Part shown: positions 1 through 9,090 of the stretch, in pieces | How positions within the stretch are numbered: position 1 is the stretch's first letter | Layout: every line of letters starts with the position of its first letter | Source of the DNA: Humidesulfovibrio sp. | Lineage (GTDB): Bacteria; Desulfobacterota; Desulfovibrionia; Desulfovibrionales; Desulfovibrionaceae | Length of the DNA stretch: 64,000 bases | Direction: 5' to 3' | NCBI GenBank assembly: GCA_031292175.1 | Contig: JARLHQ010000024.1 | Coordinates: 48,992 to 112,991 of the forward strand | Translations under genes and position numbers: made by a program | The notes under the pieces: generated by a model | Told to the model about the DNA's origin: nothing | Seen by the model: the letters and a program-made list of their open reading frames with translations, nothing else | Database searches by the model: none

Positions 1-1563
1 GGCCAGGCCGAGCAGCAGGAAATGGGTGACGGTGCGCTTGGCCTCCTCTGCCGTGCGGCCCTTGTAGTTGGCGACAAGATTGATGCCCTTGCCCGGCTGC
101 GAAAGCGCCGCGGCCATGGCCGGAGCCATGGCCATGCGTTCTTCCGGAGCCACGAGCTCGGCCCCGTCGTCCACGATGTGCACGGCGTCGAAAACCACGG
201 CCGGAAAGCCGAGCTGTCCTGCCAGGGCCTGAGCGATGGCCGGAGAGGCGAAGATCTCGCCGCTCAGGTGCAGGGCGTCGCAACGCAGCTGCTGGCTGCC
301 CGCGTAGTAGTCCAGGGTGCGCTCCACCTGCCGGGCCAGCCGTTCGATGGCCGGGGCGATGATGTCGATCATCTGCGCGGGGCTCAGCAGATGGGCCTGG
401 GTGGCGAAGTCAGGCTTGGGCGCACCCAGCAGCACGTGGCGCAGCAGGGCCTGGGCCTGCTCGGCGTCCAGGGGCAGGACTGGCTGCTCCTGTGCGGCCT
501 CCTGAGCGGGCGTGCGGGCGCCGGGCAGGGGCAGCTCCATGTCGTCCAACGCTGCGGGCCTGGGCTTGGCCTGTTCCTGGAAATACTCCGCCAGGGCTTC
601 GGCCATGCTGCCCGCACCGGAACGGATGAAGCGGCTGAACAGCAGGCGGTCCTTGGTGTACAGGCCGATGGCGGAGAAGTCCGGCTCCACGTGGATATTT
701 GCGGCCAGGGTATAGCCAGCTGGCGCGCCGCGCCGGCGGTAGAGCCCCAGGAAGGCGTTGGGGATGGCGGTGATACCGGCTGGCGGGCAGCCTGCATCGC
801 GGAAGCTGCCGCGCAGACGTTCCACATCAGCCCGGCGTGCCAGGCAGGTCAGCACGTCGAGCTTGGGGTCCTTGGATTCGGCCGCCGGTCCCAGGACCAG
901 ATAGTCCAGGATGTACTCGGCCTCGACGAATTTCTTTTCTTTTTGCAGGGTCCAGTAGACCGCCGCATCGAGCTTGCCGCCTGAAAGCTTGGGCACGCTG
1001 AGCACGTTCAGGTCCAGGTCGGAGGAGCGCAACACGGGCCAGATGTCCGCGTTGGCGTCCGCGAAGCCCATGGTGGCAAGACTTTCGCGCAAGAGCGGCG
1101 CAAAGGCCTTTTCACCCGGGGCCTGGTCTGGTCCCATGGGGAAGCGCCGGGCCGCGGCAATGACCCCGGAGGCGTTACGTATGACCGCAATGCACAGCAT
1201 CGAGCCGGAAATGCTTATGCCGATGCTGAGGGGCTTGCCGTTGCGCCCGAAACGAATCTGGCGGGTCCAGAAGGGCTTGGCGGCGGGCTTTGGAGACGGT
1301 GCGGCGGGAGCCGCGGCAGGTGTCTCGGCGGGTTGCGCTGGTGCGAACGCGTCGGAAGTCGCGTTGGCAAGCGGTGCTGCGGCCTTGGGGCGGCGGGCGA
1401 GGCCGGAAAATACCTCGCCCAGGGAAACGCGGCGGGCCCAGATGGATGGTTTTGTGGAAATGTCCGGCTCGACCCTTCCCGGAGCAGGGGATACGGGAAC
1501 CTCTCCGCCGCGTATGGAGCGCAGCAGGTTTTCTGTAGAGGTAAGCCGTTGCTTAAGGTTCAC
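1..1563 (-). CDS. PilM-like actin-fold protein (3' end outside the window)
   Basis: 521 codons are visible and the frame stays open to the left edge, so the C-terminus is missing. After about 110 residues of Ala/Pro-rich linker comes an actin/ASKHA-type fold with features of the PilM family: an early strand IGISISGSMLCIAVI, then VPKLSGGKLDAAVYWTLQKE, then a second strand set around EPDFSAIGLYTKDRLLFSRF. PilM is the cytoplasmic ATP-binding scaffold of type IV pilus assembly and binds PilN; that role is inferred from the family, since no other pilus genes are in view. The chosen start is GTG (codons V N L K Q R L) with a short G-rich stretch 5 nt upstream. The frame is also open further upstream, so the start is uncertain. 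The N-terminal tail is longer than in typical PilM. Confidence 0.6.
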   Translation of the reverse strand, partial: MNLKQRLTSTENLLRSIRGGEVPVSPAPGRVEPDISTKPSIWARRVSLGEVFSGLARRPKAAAPLANATSDAFAPAQPAETPAAAPAAPSPKPAAKPFWTRQIRFGRNGKPLSIGISISGSMLCIAVIRNASGVIAAARRFPMGPDQAPGEKAFAPLLRESLATMGFADANADIWPVLRSSDLDLNVLSVPKLSGGKLDAAVYWTLQKEKKFVEAEYILDYLVLGPAAESKDPKLDVLTCLARRADVERLRGSFRDAGCPPAGITAIPNAFLGLYRRRGAPAGYTLAANIHVEPDFSAIGLYTKDRLLFSRFIRSGAGSMAEALAEYFQEQAKPRPAALDDMELPLPGARTPAQEAAQEQPVLPLDAEQAQALLRHVLLGAPKPDFATQAHLLSPAQMIDIIAPAIERLARQVERTLDYYAGSQQLRCDALHLSGEIFASPAIAQALAGQLGFPAVVFDAVHIVDDGAELVAPEERMAMAPAMAAALSQPGKGINLVANYKGRTAEEAKRTVTHFLLLGLA

Positions 1564-1956
1564 GTGTGCCCCAGTTGCCCCCCGGTTGGCGTTAGACGAA
1601 AATGCCACGCAATTGCAGCATCTAAAGCGACACAGCTGGGGGGCGGTGTGTCGGACTCTCACGCAATGCGTAAAAAAATGCGTGAGAAAATCTAAAGTAT
1701 TTGTAAATTACATATTAGAACTAGGTCCAGTCCACGCTAAAAGTCAAGGACTAAAACGCCCGGGAAGGCTGAAAAGACAAGGCCTGCCCCTCCCCGCGCC
1801 CGTATGGCGCCACGGGTATTTGCATTGGATTCCGGCATGCCTCTGGGCGGGGTGTCAATATTTCTCCATTGTGTGTGACTACGCAGTTTACAGGTCCGGT
1901 AAAGTCGGATAGGTCATACTTGTTGAGAAACTTTCGCTCCACTCCGCGGAGGGCCC
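1564..1956. other. Intergenic region between pilM-like gene and cheV
   Basis: 393 bases between two divergent genes. It contains an AT-rich stretch at about 1665-1760 and an inverted repeat at 1658-1686. Promoters for both genes probably lie here, but no convincing -35/-10 pair could be assigned. No further gene was recognised. Confidence 0.5.
1658..1686. repeat. Inverted repeat upstream of the PilM-like gene
   Basis: Arms CTCACGCA (1658-1665) and TGCGTGAG (1679-1686) are perfect complements around a 13-nt spacer with seven A residues. The left arm also sits in a small palindrome, ACGCA-A-TGCGT. It lies about 95 nt upstream of the likely GTG start of the minus-strand gene, so it could be an operator or a hairpin. 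It lacks a T tract in the right place for a terminator of either gene. Confidence 0.4.
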
Positions 1957-2943
1957 ATGAGCCAAACGAATATTCTGCTCGAGTCCGGCACCAACGAGCT
2001 TGAGCTGGTGGAATTTTTTATTGACGAGAAAGATCCCGTCACGGGCCAGACGTATCGGGGCTTCTATGGCGTCAATGTGGCCAAGGTGCTGGAGATCATC
2101 CGCATGCCCGTGGTGACGCAGCTGCCCGAGATTCCGCATCCCTCCGTGCTTGGCGCCTTCAACCTGCGTTCGCGCATCATTCCCCTGGTGGACTTGGCCC
2201 TGTGGCTGGGCAAGCAGATGTTCACCCCGAAGGAAGACACCAAGGTCATCGTCAGCGAGTTCAACCGCATCACGTCGGCCTTCATGGTCTCCGGGGTCAC
2301 GCGCATCCACCGCCTGAGTTGGACCCAGGTGGAGCCTCCGGGCAAGCAGCTGAACGAGTATTCCGGCTCCAGCGTCACCGGCGTGGTGCGCTTTGAGGAC
2401 CGCATTCTGCTCATTCTCGACATGGAGAAGATCCTGGCCGACCTGAACCCGGGCCTGGCCATGAAGATCGAGGAAGCGGCCCTGGAGGAGATCGAGGAGA
2501 CGAACCGGCCGACCAAGAAGGAGCACTATCGCGCGCTTATAGCCGATGACTCCACGAGCATCCGCCGCATGATCGGCTCCATGCTCGAAAAGGCCGGGTT
2601 CGAGGTGACGCAGACGGTCAACGGCCAGGAGGCCTGGGACGCCCTGGTCGGCCTGAAGCAGAAGGCCGCGGAAACGGGCGTCGCGCTGACCGACCTCGTG
2701 GACATCCTGGTCTCGGACATCGAGATGCCGGTCATGGACGGCCATAACCTGACCAAGCGGGTGAAGGACGACCCCGTGCTCAAGGAACTGCCGGTCATCC
2801 TGTTCTCTTCGCTCATCACCGACCGGCTGCGCCATAAGGGCGAAAGCGTGGGCGCGGACGAGCAGATCTCCAAGCCCAACATCACGGAACTCACCAAGCG
2901 TGCATTCGAGCTCATCGCCCAGCGGCAGGGCCTGGCGGTGTAA
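1957..2943 (+). CDS. cheV: Chemotaxis coupling/response regulator CheV
   Basis: 328 residues with an N-terminal CheW domain (about 15-165) followed by a receiver domain (about 190-325). The CheW part links chemoreceptors to the CheA kinase. The receiver carries the expected acidic pair Asp197/Asp198, the phospho-acceptor Asp254 in VSDIEMP, Ser284/Ser285 at the switch position and Lys306 in SKPN. Phosphorylation of CheV is thought to tune receptor-CheA coupling during adaptation. The ATG is preceded by GGAGGG at good spacing. It stands alone here, without cheA or receptors nearby, and ends about 180 nt before the convergent topA. Confidence 0.95.
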   Translation: MSQTNILLESGTNELELVEFFIDEKDPVTGQTYRGFYGVNVAKVLEIIRMPVVTQLPEIPHPSVLGAFNLRSRIIPLVDLALWLGKQMFTPKEDTKVIVSEFNRITSAFMVSGVTRIHRLSWTQVEPPGKQLNEYSGSSVTGVVRFEDRILLILDMEKILADLNPGLAMKIEEAALEEIEETNRPTKKEHYRALIADDSTSIRRMIGSMLEKAGFEVTQTVNGQEAWDALVGLKQKAAETGVALTDLVDILVSDIEMPVMDGHNLTKRVKDDPVLKELPVILFSSLITDRLRHKGESVGADEQISKPNITELTKRAFELIAQRQGLAV

Positions 2944-3121
2944 CTTCCACACGTGCTCCTGGCTCCGGAGGAGAAGGCCGCCCTGCGCAAGAGCGGCGCG
3001 GTGCTCTTCGAAGCGGCCAAGGGGCCGCTTTAGCCCAATGGCCCAGCACCCGGGCAAAACAAAAGGCCGGAGGGAATAAATCCCCCCGGTCTTTGTCGCG
3101 CCAAAGCCTCTGGCGTTTCGC

Positions 3122-5572
3122 CTATTCCGGCTCTTTCACGTAGTCGCATTCCTTGTTGCCGCAGGCGATGAATGAGCCCTTGGCCTTGCTGTGCTTCTCC
3201 ACCAGCAGGGGGAAGTCGCACTTGGGGCAGGGGCCGAGCACCGGGCGGTCCCACAGTGAGAAGGAGCAGTCCGGGTAGCGCGAGCAGGAGTAGAACACCT
3301 TGCCCCGGCGCGAAGTCTTCTCGACCATCTGGCCGGAGCAACCTGGCTCGGGGCAGGCCACGCCCGTGGGCAGGGGCTCGGTGTGCTTGCAGGCCGGGTA
3401 GCCCGTGCAGGCGATGAATTTGCTGCCCCGGCGCGCGGTCTTGATGACCATGGGCTTGCCGCATTCCGGGCAGGTGCCCGCCGGGATCTCCTCCGGCGCT
3501 TCGAGCACGATGATCTTGCCGAACTCATCGCGCTTGAAGTTTTTGATGTTCTTGCACTTCGGGTAGCCGGAGCAGCCCAGGAAGGGGTCGTGCGAACGGC
3601 CCTTGCGCGGGGTCTTGACGGCAAAGGGCTTGCCGCACAGGTCACACAAAATGTCCGTGATCTCATCCCGGGGCTTGTCCTGCGGCAGGATGTTGCCCTG
3701 GTCGTCGCGCGTGAACTCGCGGATGGCCTTGCACTCCGGGTAGCCGGAACACCCCAGGAACTCGCCGTTTTTGCCGAACTTCACGTGCATGGGCTTGCCG
3801 CACTCCGGGCAGGGCACGCCGGAGTCGATGGTGGCGCGCTGCATCTCGGCGCCGGCCTTCTCCAGCGCCGGGATGAACTCGGCCATGAATTCCTCGATGA
3901 CCGCCTCCCAGGCGCGCCCGCCCGCGGCGATCTCGTCCAGCTTGGCCTCCATGCCCGCGGTGAAGCCGATGTCCATGAGCGTTGCGAAGTGCGCCACCAG
4001 CTTATCGCTCACGGTGCTGCCGAGCTCGGTGGGGGCGAAGCGCTTCTCCTCCATGGCCACGTACTCGCGGTCCTGCAGTGTGCTGATGATGGCGGCGTAG
4101 GTGCTGGGTCGGCCGATGCCTTCCTCTTCCAGCGCCTTGACGAGCGTGGCTTCGGTGTAGCGCGGGGGCGGCTGGGTGAACTTCTGCTCACTCGTCAGGT
4201 CCTGCAGCTCCAGGGGCTCGCCGATGGTCAGCTTGGGCAGTTGGGCTGAACTGTTCTGGCCATCCTCGGCCTCGGCGTCCGGGTCCGGGGCCTCCAGGCC
4301 CTGCACCTTCAGGAAGCCGGGGAAGAGCAGGCGCTCGCCCTTGGCCCGCCACAAGGTCGCGCCGTTCTTCGCGGTCACGATCGTGTCGTGGAACTTGGCC
4401 GGGCTCATCTGCGAAGCCACAAAACGCCGCCAGATGAGCTGGTAGAGCTTGAACTGGTCGGCAGGCAGGAACTGCTTTACCGAGTCGGGGGTCAGGGCCA
4501 CGTCGACCGGACGGCAGGCCTCATGCGCGTCCTGCGCGCCTTCCTTGGTCTTGTACGCGCGCACCTTGGCCGGGGCGTAGTCCGGCCCGTAGGCGGACAA
4601 AATGAAGTCGTGCGCGGCCTTCTTCGCCTCGTCGGCGATGCGCACGGAGTCGGTACGCATGTACGTGATGAGCGCCACGGTGCCGCGGTCGCCCAGCTCC
4701 ACGCCCTCGTAAAGCTTCTGCGCCGTGCCCATGGTCTTCTTGGCCGGGTAGCCAAGCGCGCGGTTGGCCACCTGTTGCAGGCTCGACGTGGTGAACGGCG
4801 GCGGCGCGCTCTTGCTGCGCTCCTTCTCCTCCACGCCCTCCACGGTGAACTGCCCGGCGCGAACGTTTTGGACCAGCGCGTCCGCCGCGTCCTTGCTTCC
4901 GATCTCCGCCAGGCCAGGCGTTACGGTTTTGGTCCCCACCTTCCACAGGTCGGCGCGGAAGGGCGGCGGATTGGCCCCGGCAAGACGCACCTTGAGCGCC
5001 CAGTGCTCCACGGGCTGGAACGCCCGGCGCTCGCGCTCGCGGTCCACGATGAGCCGAAGCGCCACGCTCTGCACGCGCCCGGCGCTGATGCCGCGCTTCA
5101 CGTGCTTCCACAGGATGGGCGAAATTTTATAGCCGACGAGCCGGTCCAGCACGCGCCGCGCCTGCTGCGCGCCCACGAGGTCCTGGTTGATGGGGCGCGG
5201 GTTCTCCAGCGCCTCCTTCACCGCCCGGGCGGTGATCTCGTTGAACTGGATGCGGCTGACGTTCTTGTTCTGGCCTTTGATGAGCTCGGCCACGTGCCAG
5301 CCGATGGCCTCCCCCTCGCGGTCCGGGTCGGGCGCCAGAAAGACATGATTCGCGGCCTTGGCGGCCTTGCGCAGGCGGCCCACCACGTCTTCCTTGCCCT
5401 TGATGATCTCGTAGCGCGGGGCGTAACCGTGCTCCTCGTCCAGGCCCATGTCGCCTTTGGGCAGGTCGCGCACGTGGCCCACGGAGGCCTCCACGGCGTA
5501 GTCCTTGCCCAGGAATTTGCCGATGGTCTTCACCTTCGCGGGTGACTCAACGATGATGAGGTCTTTTGTCAT
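3122..5572 (-). CDS. topA: DNA topoisomerase I (type IA) with five zinc ribbons
   Basis: 816 residues. It relaxes negative supercoils through a transient 5'-phosphotyrosine link. The Toprim domain opens with MTKDLIIVESPAKV and contains the acidic DPDREGE motif. The catalytic tyrosine is in ITYMRTDSVRI (about Tyr304). The C-terminal third has five successive four-Cys topoisomerase zinc ribbons, beginning CPECGKP, CDLCGKP, CPECGKP, CPEPGCSG and CPKCDF. E. coli TopA has three zinc-binding ribbons. The ATG at 5572 is chosen because the family begins at MTKDLIIVESPAK. A TTG 39 nt upstream would add 13 unconserved residues. No strong Shine-Dalgarno is seen. Confidence 0.96.
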   Translation of the reverse strand: MTKDLIIVESPAKVKTIGKFLGKDYAVEASVGHVRDLPKGDMGLDEEHGYAPRYEIIKGKEDVVGRLRKAAKAANHVFLAPDPDREGEAIGWHVAELIKGQNKNVSRIQFNEITARAVKEALENPRPINQDLVGAQQARRVLDRLVGYKISPILWKHVKRGISAGRVQSVALRLIVDRERERRAFQPVEHWALKVRLAGANPPPFRADLWKVGTKTVTPGLAEIGSKDAADALVQNVRAGQFTVEGVEEKERSKSAPPPFTTSSLQQVANRALGYPAKKTMGTAQKLYEGVELGDRGTVALITYMRTDSVRIADEAKKAAHDFILSAYGPDYAPAKVRAYKTKEGAQDAHEACRPVDVALTPDSVKQFLPADQFKLYQLIWRRFVASQMSPAKFHDTIVTAKNGATLWRAKGERLLFPGFLKVQGLEAPDPDAEAEDGQNSSAQLPKLTIGEPLELQDLTSEQKFTQPPPRYTEATLVKALEEEGIGRPSTYAAIISTLQDREYVAMEEKRFAPTELGSTVSDKLVAHFATLMDIGFTAGMEAKLDEIAAGGRAWEAVIEEFMAEFIPALEKAGAEMQRATIDSGVPCPECGKPMHVKFGKNGEFLGCSGYPECKAIREFTRDDQGNILPQDKPRDEITDILCDLCGKPFAVKTPRKGRSHDPFLGCSGYPKCKNIKNFKRDEFGKIIVLEAPEEIPAGTCPECGKPMVIKTARRGSKFIACTGYPACKHTEPLPTGVACPEPGCSGQMVEKTSRRGKVFYSCSRYPDCSFSLWDRPVLGPCPKCDFPLLVEKHSKAKGSFIACGNKECDYVKEPE

Positions 5573-5704
5573 AATGGGGCAGGCTATAGCCACCCCGCGC
5601 AGGGTTGGCAAGGGGAGAGGTTAACGAGGGGATGGCGCGAAACGTTGACCAATAGAGGCCGACTCCATATTGTACGTAATCATGCGGAGGTCTTACGCCT
5701 CGTC

Positions 5705-6238
5705 CTAGCGGGGCGGAGCGACGGATTCCAACTGCGTGAAGGCCTGCTTGATCTCGTCCGACGGGTCGCCCAGCCAGCGGCTCTCACTATTCTGCGTAAG
5801 CCGCGCGTAGATGGCCTTCGTCTCGTGGCTGTACAGGACCTCAATGTTGTTCCCGCCGCAGCTGTGCGCCTTGCAGCCATTGACGTGCAGATACTCCGCG
5901 CCGCTGACGGCCACCTTGCGCACCGGCGTGCCTGGGCCGTTGAAGTGCGTCAGCCAGGCCTCCCGCAGCTTGTTGCGCCGCAAAAGCGCCCGGTAGGCCG
6001 TGCTGAAGGGCGGGGTGTTGCGGATATCGTGCCCGGTGAGCTGCTGGCCGTGTTTGCCCACAAGGTAGCCGAGGAAGGCGACGCCGGTTTGCGGCGCGGC
6101 CTGTGCCTGTATCTGTGGCGCGGGCTGCGCGGGCGGCTGTGGCGCGCAGCCGATGGCCATGAGGCCAACAAACAGCATCTGTGTGGCGAAGACGAGGGGG
6201 CGTGCTGTGCGTATGGCCGTGGTGGAGGGGGTGTGCAT
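5705..6238 (-). CDS. Ivy-family lysozyme-inhibitor-like lipoprotein
   Basis: 177 residues with a lipoprotein signal: hydrophobic FVGLMAIG followed by Cys31, then a Pro/Gln/Ala-rich linker. The mature domain has the paired-cysteine loop NGCKAHSCGGNN, which resembles the CKPHDC loop that Ivy (inhibitor of vertebrate lysozyme) inserts into the lysozyme active site. The downstream strand NNIEVLYSHETKAIYARL also fits. A likely role is protecting peptidoglycan from host or competitor lysozymes or from endogenous lytic transglycosylases (family knowledge). The chosen start gives a clean signal peptide; a longer upstream frame exists but lacks one. It ends 132 nt upstream of topA on the same strand. 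Confidence 0.7.
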   Translation of the reverse strand: MHTPSTTAIRTARPLVFATQMLFVGLMAIGCAPQPPAQPAPQIQAQAAPQTGVAFLGYLVGKHGQQLTGHDIRNTPPFSTAYRALLRRNKLREAWLTHFNGPGTPVRKVAVSGAEYLHVNGCKAHSCGGNNIEVLYSHETKAIYARLTQNSESRWLGDPSDEIKQAFTQLESVAPPR

Positions 6239-6351
6239 TTGCTGATCCCGTAGCAACGTTATATGTGGGGCCCACCGTGCCGGTAGGCATGCCGGGGCGG
6301 TTCTTACTCCCGGAGGCGCCACCACAGCAAGCTTCGATTGCCGTTTGGCGC

Positions 6352-6386
6352 AAAAAAGCCCCCGCCTCATCTCTGAGCCGGGGGCT
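6352..6386 (-). terminator. Rho-independent terminator after ald
   Basis: A strong hairpin with GCCCCCGGCTCA / TGAG-CGGGGGC arms and a 4-nt loop, followed on the minus strand by six T residues. It lies 28 nt beyond the ald stop codon. Confidence 0.85.
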
Positions 6387-6413
6387 AAATGCGTCAGCCT
6401 TGGCGGAGGGGGA

Positions 6414-7520
6414 CTACGCCAGAGCCTCGGCCGGAGTGATGGCCGGGATGCCGAGGGCTTCGCCGACGGCCGGGCAGGTCAGCTTGCCTTTGTAGGTGTT
6501 CAGGCCCAGCGCCAGGGCGGGGTCTTCGCGCAGGGCGTCCACGCCCTTGGCCGCCAGCTTGATGGCGTAGGGCAGGGTCTGGTTCACCAGGGCGAAGGTG
6601 CTGGTGCGGGGCACGGCGCCGGGCATGTTGGCCACGCCGTAGTGCACCACGCCGTCCACAACGTAGGTCGGCTTGTCGTGGGTCGTGGCTTTGGTGGTCT
6701 CGATGCAGCCGCCCTGGTCAACCGCAACGTCGACGATGACGGAACCCGGGCGCATGGTGGAGATCATGTCGCGGGTGACGAGTTTGGGGGCCTTTGCGCC
6801 AACCACGAGCACCGCGCCGACGACCAGGTCCGCGTCCTTCACGGCGGCGCGGATGTTGGGCTCGGTGGACGTCATGGTGGTGATGCGGTTGCCGAAGATA
6901 TCGTCCAGGTACTGCAGACGGGCGTGGGAAAGGTCGAATACGGTGACCTTGGCGCCCATGCCCACGGCAATTTTGGCTGCGTTGGTGCCGACCACGCCGC
7001 CGCCGATGACCACGACGTTGGCCGGGGTCACGCCCGGAACGCCGCCCAGCAGCATGCCGCGGCCGCCCTGATTCTTCTCCAGGTAGTGCGCGCCAACCTG
7101 GGTGGCCATGCGGCCGGCCACTTCACTCATGGGCACCAGCAGGGGCAGGGAGCGGTCGGCCAGCTGGACGGTCTCGTAGGCCACGCCGGTGGTGCCGGCC
7201 TTCAAGAGGGCCCTGGCCTGGGTCTCGTCAGCGGCCAGGTGCAGGTAGGTGAAGAGCAGCAGGTCTCCGCGCAGGTATTTGTACTCGGCGGCCATGGGCT
7301 CTTTGACCTTGATGACCATCTCGGCGCCCCAGGCTTCGGCGGCGCTGACCATCTTGGCGCCAGCGGCCTTGTATTCCTCGTCGGACAGGCCGGAGCCCAC
7401 GCCAGCGCCGGCTTCAACCAGCACGGAGTGGCCGCGGCGGATAAGGGTCTCGACAGCGCCGGGGGTCATGGAAACGCGATCTTCCAGGGTTTTGATTTCC
7501 TTCGGGATACCGATGATCAT
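6414..7520 (-). CDS. ald: Alanine dehydrogenase
   Basis: 368 residues, the standard family length. It catalyses NAD-dependent interconversion of L-alanine and pyruvate plus ammonium. The N-terminal catalytic domain starts [10 protein letters not shown] and has the conserved Arg15, Lys in VIKVKEP (about 73) and His in TYLHLA (about 94). The Rossmann domain has [17 protein letters not shown], and the catalytic Asp is in [10 protein letters not shown] clear AAGGAG lies upstream of the ATG. It follows an Lrp/AsnC regulator by 34 nt on the same strand, so the two probably form an operon controlled by that regulator. Confidence 0.97.
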   Translation of the reverse strand: MIIGIPKEIKTLEDRVSMTPGAVETLIRRGHSVLVEAGAGVGSGLSDEEYKAAGAKMVSAAEAWGAEMVIKVKEPMAAEYKYLRGDLLLFTYLHLAADETQARALLKAGTTGVAYETVQLADRSLPLLVPMSEVAGRMATQVGAHYLEKNQGGRGMLLGGVPGVTPANVVVIGGGVVGTNAAKIAVGMGAKVTVFDLSHARLQYLDDIFGNRITTMTSTEPNIRAAVKDADLVVGAVLVVGAKAPKLVTRDMISTMRPGSVIVDVAVDQGGCIETTKATTHDKPTYVVDGVVHYGVANMPGAVPRTSTFALVNQTLPYAIKLAAKGVDALREDPALALGLNTYKGKLTCPAVGEALGIPAITPAEALA

Positions 7521-7554
7521 GGAAAACTCCTTTGGGTGATGTAAAAGTTGTCGC

Positions 7555-8037
7555 CTATTCGCTGAACCAGGTGCGCGCTCCCTTGGGCAGGGGAATCCAC
7601 TTGCGCCTGGCCTTCATGACCACAAACGATTCGCTGGACGCGATGCCGCCCACGCCGGAAAGAGCCTGATCGAGAAAATTGTACAGGTCGGCGATGTCCT
7701 CGCTGGTCACCACCTCGACGAGGATGTCGTAGCGCCCGGTGACGGCGGCCACCCAGTTCACGTCCGGCAGCAGGGAGATCTCCTCCAGCTTTTCGTCGAG
7801 CTGCATCTGCGTCTGCAGCTTGATGCCCACCAGGGCCACGGACAGCCCCTTGACCTGGAAGGGGTCCACCAGCCCGGCCACGCGCATGAGGCCCTGGCCG
7901 ATGAGGTTCTTCATGCGCGCGCGGATGGTGGGCGCGGTGACGCCCAGGCTCTCGGCCAGCTCGGCGGCGGAGGCTTGTCCGTCCTGCGCCAGCGCAGCCA
8001 CCAGTCTGCGGTCGGCGACATCAAGAATTTTCTTCAT
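7555..8037 (-). CDS. Lrp/AsnC-family transcriptional regulator
   Basis: 160 residues. An N-terminal winged helix-turn-helix ([33 protein letters not shown] region) is followed by a RAM effector domain (about 70-150) containing [14 protein letters not shown]. Lrp-type proteins form octamers that sense amino acids. Its place directly upstream of ald suggests alanine-responsive control of alanine catabolism (inference). The ATG at 8037 is chosen because AGAGGA sits 8 nt upstream; a start 10 codons earlier lacks this. A perfect inverted repeat lies just upstream and may be its own operator. Confidence 0.9.
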   Translation of the reverse strand: MKKILDVADRRLVAALAQDGQASAAELAESLGVTAPTIRARMKNLIGQGLMRVAGLVDPFQVKGLSVALVGIKLQTQMQLDEKLEEISLLPDVNWVAAVTGRYDILVEVVTSEDIADLYNFLDQALSGVGGIASSESFVVMKARRKWIPLPKGARTWFSE

Positions 8038-8055
8038 GCGTGAATTCCTCTTCTG

Positions 8056-8079
8056 TAAATTTTCCATTTCGAAAATTTA
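8056..8079. promoter_or_regulatory. Candidate Lrp autoregulatory operator
   Basis: Perfect 9-bp arms TAAATTTTC (8056-8064) and GAAAATTTA (8071-8079) with a 6-nt spacer. Spacing and AT-rich core resemble Lrp-type sites. It lies between the predicted -10 element and the start codon of the Lrp-like gene, where binding would block initiation. Confidence 0.6.
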
Positions 8080-8088
8080 TGAGATACA

Positions 8089-8116
8089 AATATTGCAAAA
8101 GCAAAATACTTGTCAA
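8089..8116 (-). promoter_or_regulatory. Sigma70-type promoter for the lrp-like/ald operon
   Basis: On the minus strand a perfect -35 TTGACA (8116-8111) and a -10-like AATATT (8094-8089) are separated by 16 nt. Transcription would start near 8082, at the edge of the inverted repeat. Confidence 0.55.
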
Positions 8117-8240
8117 GCGGGAGGCCGTAAATTTCTGCGTCCCGCGCGGCGGTCTTGTGGGAGAGCCGTGCTTGGTGTAAGGCTGAAGAGAAATCTTCCC
8201 CCGTAAACGCCTGATTGCGCCTATTCAGAGGAGGCTGCCC

Positions 8241-8927
8241 GTGTCATCGGACGAACGCTTGCTCTCCGTGGCCGAAATCGCCCGCAAGCTGGGCGTGCCC
8301 GAATCCACCGTGCATTACTGGAAGAACCGTTTCGCCCAGCACCTGCCGAGTTCCGGCTCCGGTCGGCAGAAGCGCTTCCGGCCCGAGGCCGTGGACGTGT
8401 TCCGCGTCATCGCCGAGATGTTCAGTCTGGGCCACAGCACTCAGGATGTCATGGAGACCTTGGGCAAAAGCTTTCCCCTCACGGCGGCCATGGACGGCGA
8501 CCCGCTCGCGCCCGGCTCGGACGCGCCCTTTTCCTTCCGCAATCCGCGCGAGGCGGCCTCCGAGGCCGCGCTGGCCGACGCCGCCGTGCGCATGGCCGCC
8601 GCCATCGGCAAGGAGATGGGCCAGGAGATCGCCCGCGGCATCGGCGAGGGCCTGCGCCAGCACCTGTCCGGCCTGCCCGCGGGCGAGAACCGCGAGGCCC
8701 TGCCCCCGGGGCTGGAGGTTGAGGAATTGACGGCCATCAAGGCCGTGGTCGAGGACACCTGCGGACGGCTCAACGCCAACGCGGACGAGGTCGCGCGCAT
8801 GGCTGTGGAGAACTCCGAGCTCAAGACCAAGCTCACGGTGCTGGAGGCCGAACTCATCCGCCTGCGCAAGGACCGTCGCGAGATGGAGAAGTACCTGCTT
8901 GACAAGATCAAGGGCATGACTACCTAA
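8241..8927 (+). CDS. MerR-like DNA-binding protein with C-terminal coiled coil
   Basis: 228 residues starting at GTG, with AGAGGAGG 7-8 nt upstream. Residues 5-70 form a MerR-type winged helix (LLSVAEIARKLGVPESTVHYWKNRF region) with RFRPEAVDVFRVI following. There is no recognisable metal- or drug-binding domain. Instead there is an Ala/Glu-rich helical middle (about 100-150) and a heptad-rich C-terminus (about 165-225, NSELKTKLTVLEAELIRLRKD region) that predicts a coiled-coil dimer. Similar proteins are known as orphan regulators; its targets are unknown. It is transcribed divergently from the lrp-like gene and upstream of htpG. Confidence 0.75.
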   Translation: MSSDERLLSVAEIARKLGVPESTVHYWKNRFAQHLPSSGSGRQKRFRPEAVDVFRVIAEMFSLGHSTQDVMETLGKSFPLTAAMDGDPLAPGSDAPFSFRNPREAASEAALADAAVRMAAAIGKEMGQEIARGIGEGLRQHLSGLPAGENREALPPGLEVEELTAIKAVVEDTCGRLNANADEVARMAVENSELKTKLTVLEAELIRLRKDRREMEKYLLDKIKGMTT

Positions 8928-9005
8928 AGCCAGGACGAAAGCGCCACACCTTTCGTCCGAACGGGGACCTCCTCCCCGCCGATGGCCCGAATCCTCCTCA
9001 GCCAA

Positions 9006-9032
9006 GCCAAGGCCCCGTGCAAACGGGGCCTT
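9006..9032 (+). terminator. Hairpin between merR-like gene and htpG
   Basis: A perfect CAAGGCCCCGT / ACGGGGCCTTG stem with a 4-nt loop. The T tract is poor, so termination is plausible but unproven. A second hairpin (GGACGAAAG / CTTTCGTCC) lies at about 8933-8958. Confidence 0.45.
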
Positions 9033-9090
9033 GTGCGGTTGAAGGCAGAACGTTGAAGTTTTCACCGACCAAAGCAGCAAGGAGACGCCC

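Noticed and set aside
22..984. Long plus-strand open frames opposite the PilM-like, csd4-like, topA, dnaE and groEL genes
   Set aside because: They are antisense shadows caused by high GC content, with low-complexity His/Gly/Arg-rich translations and no ribosome sites.
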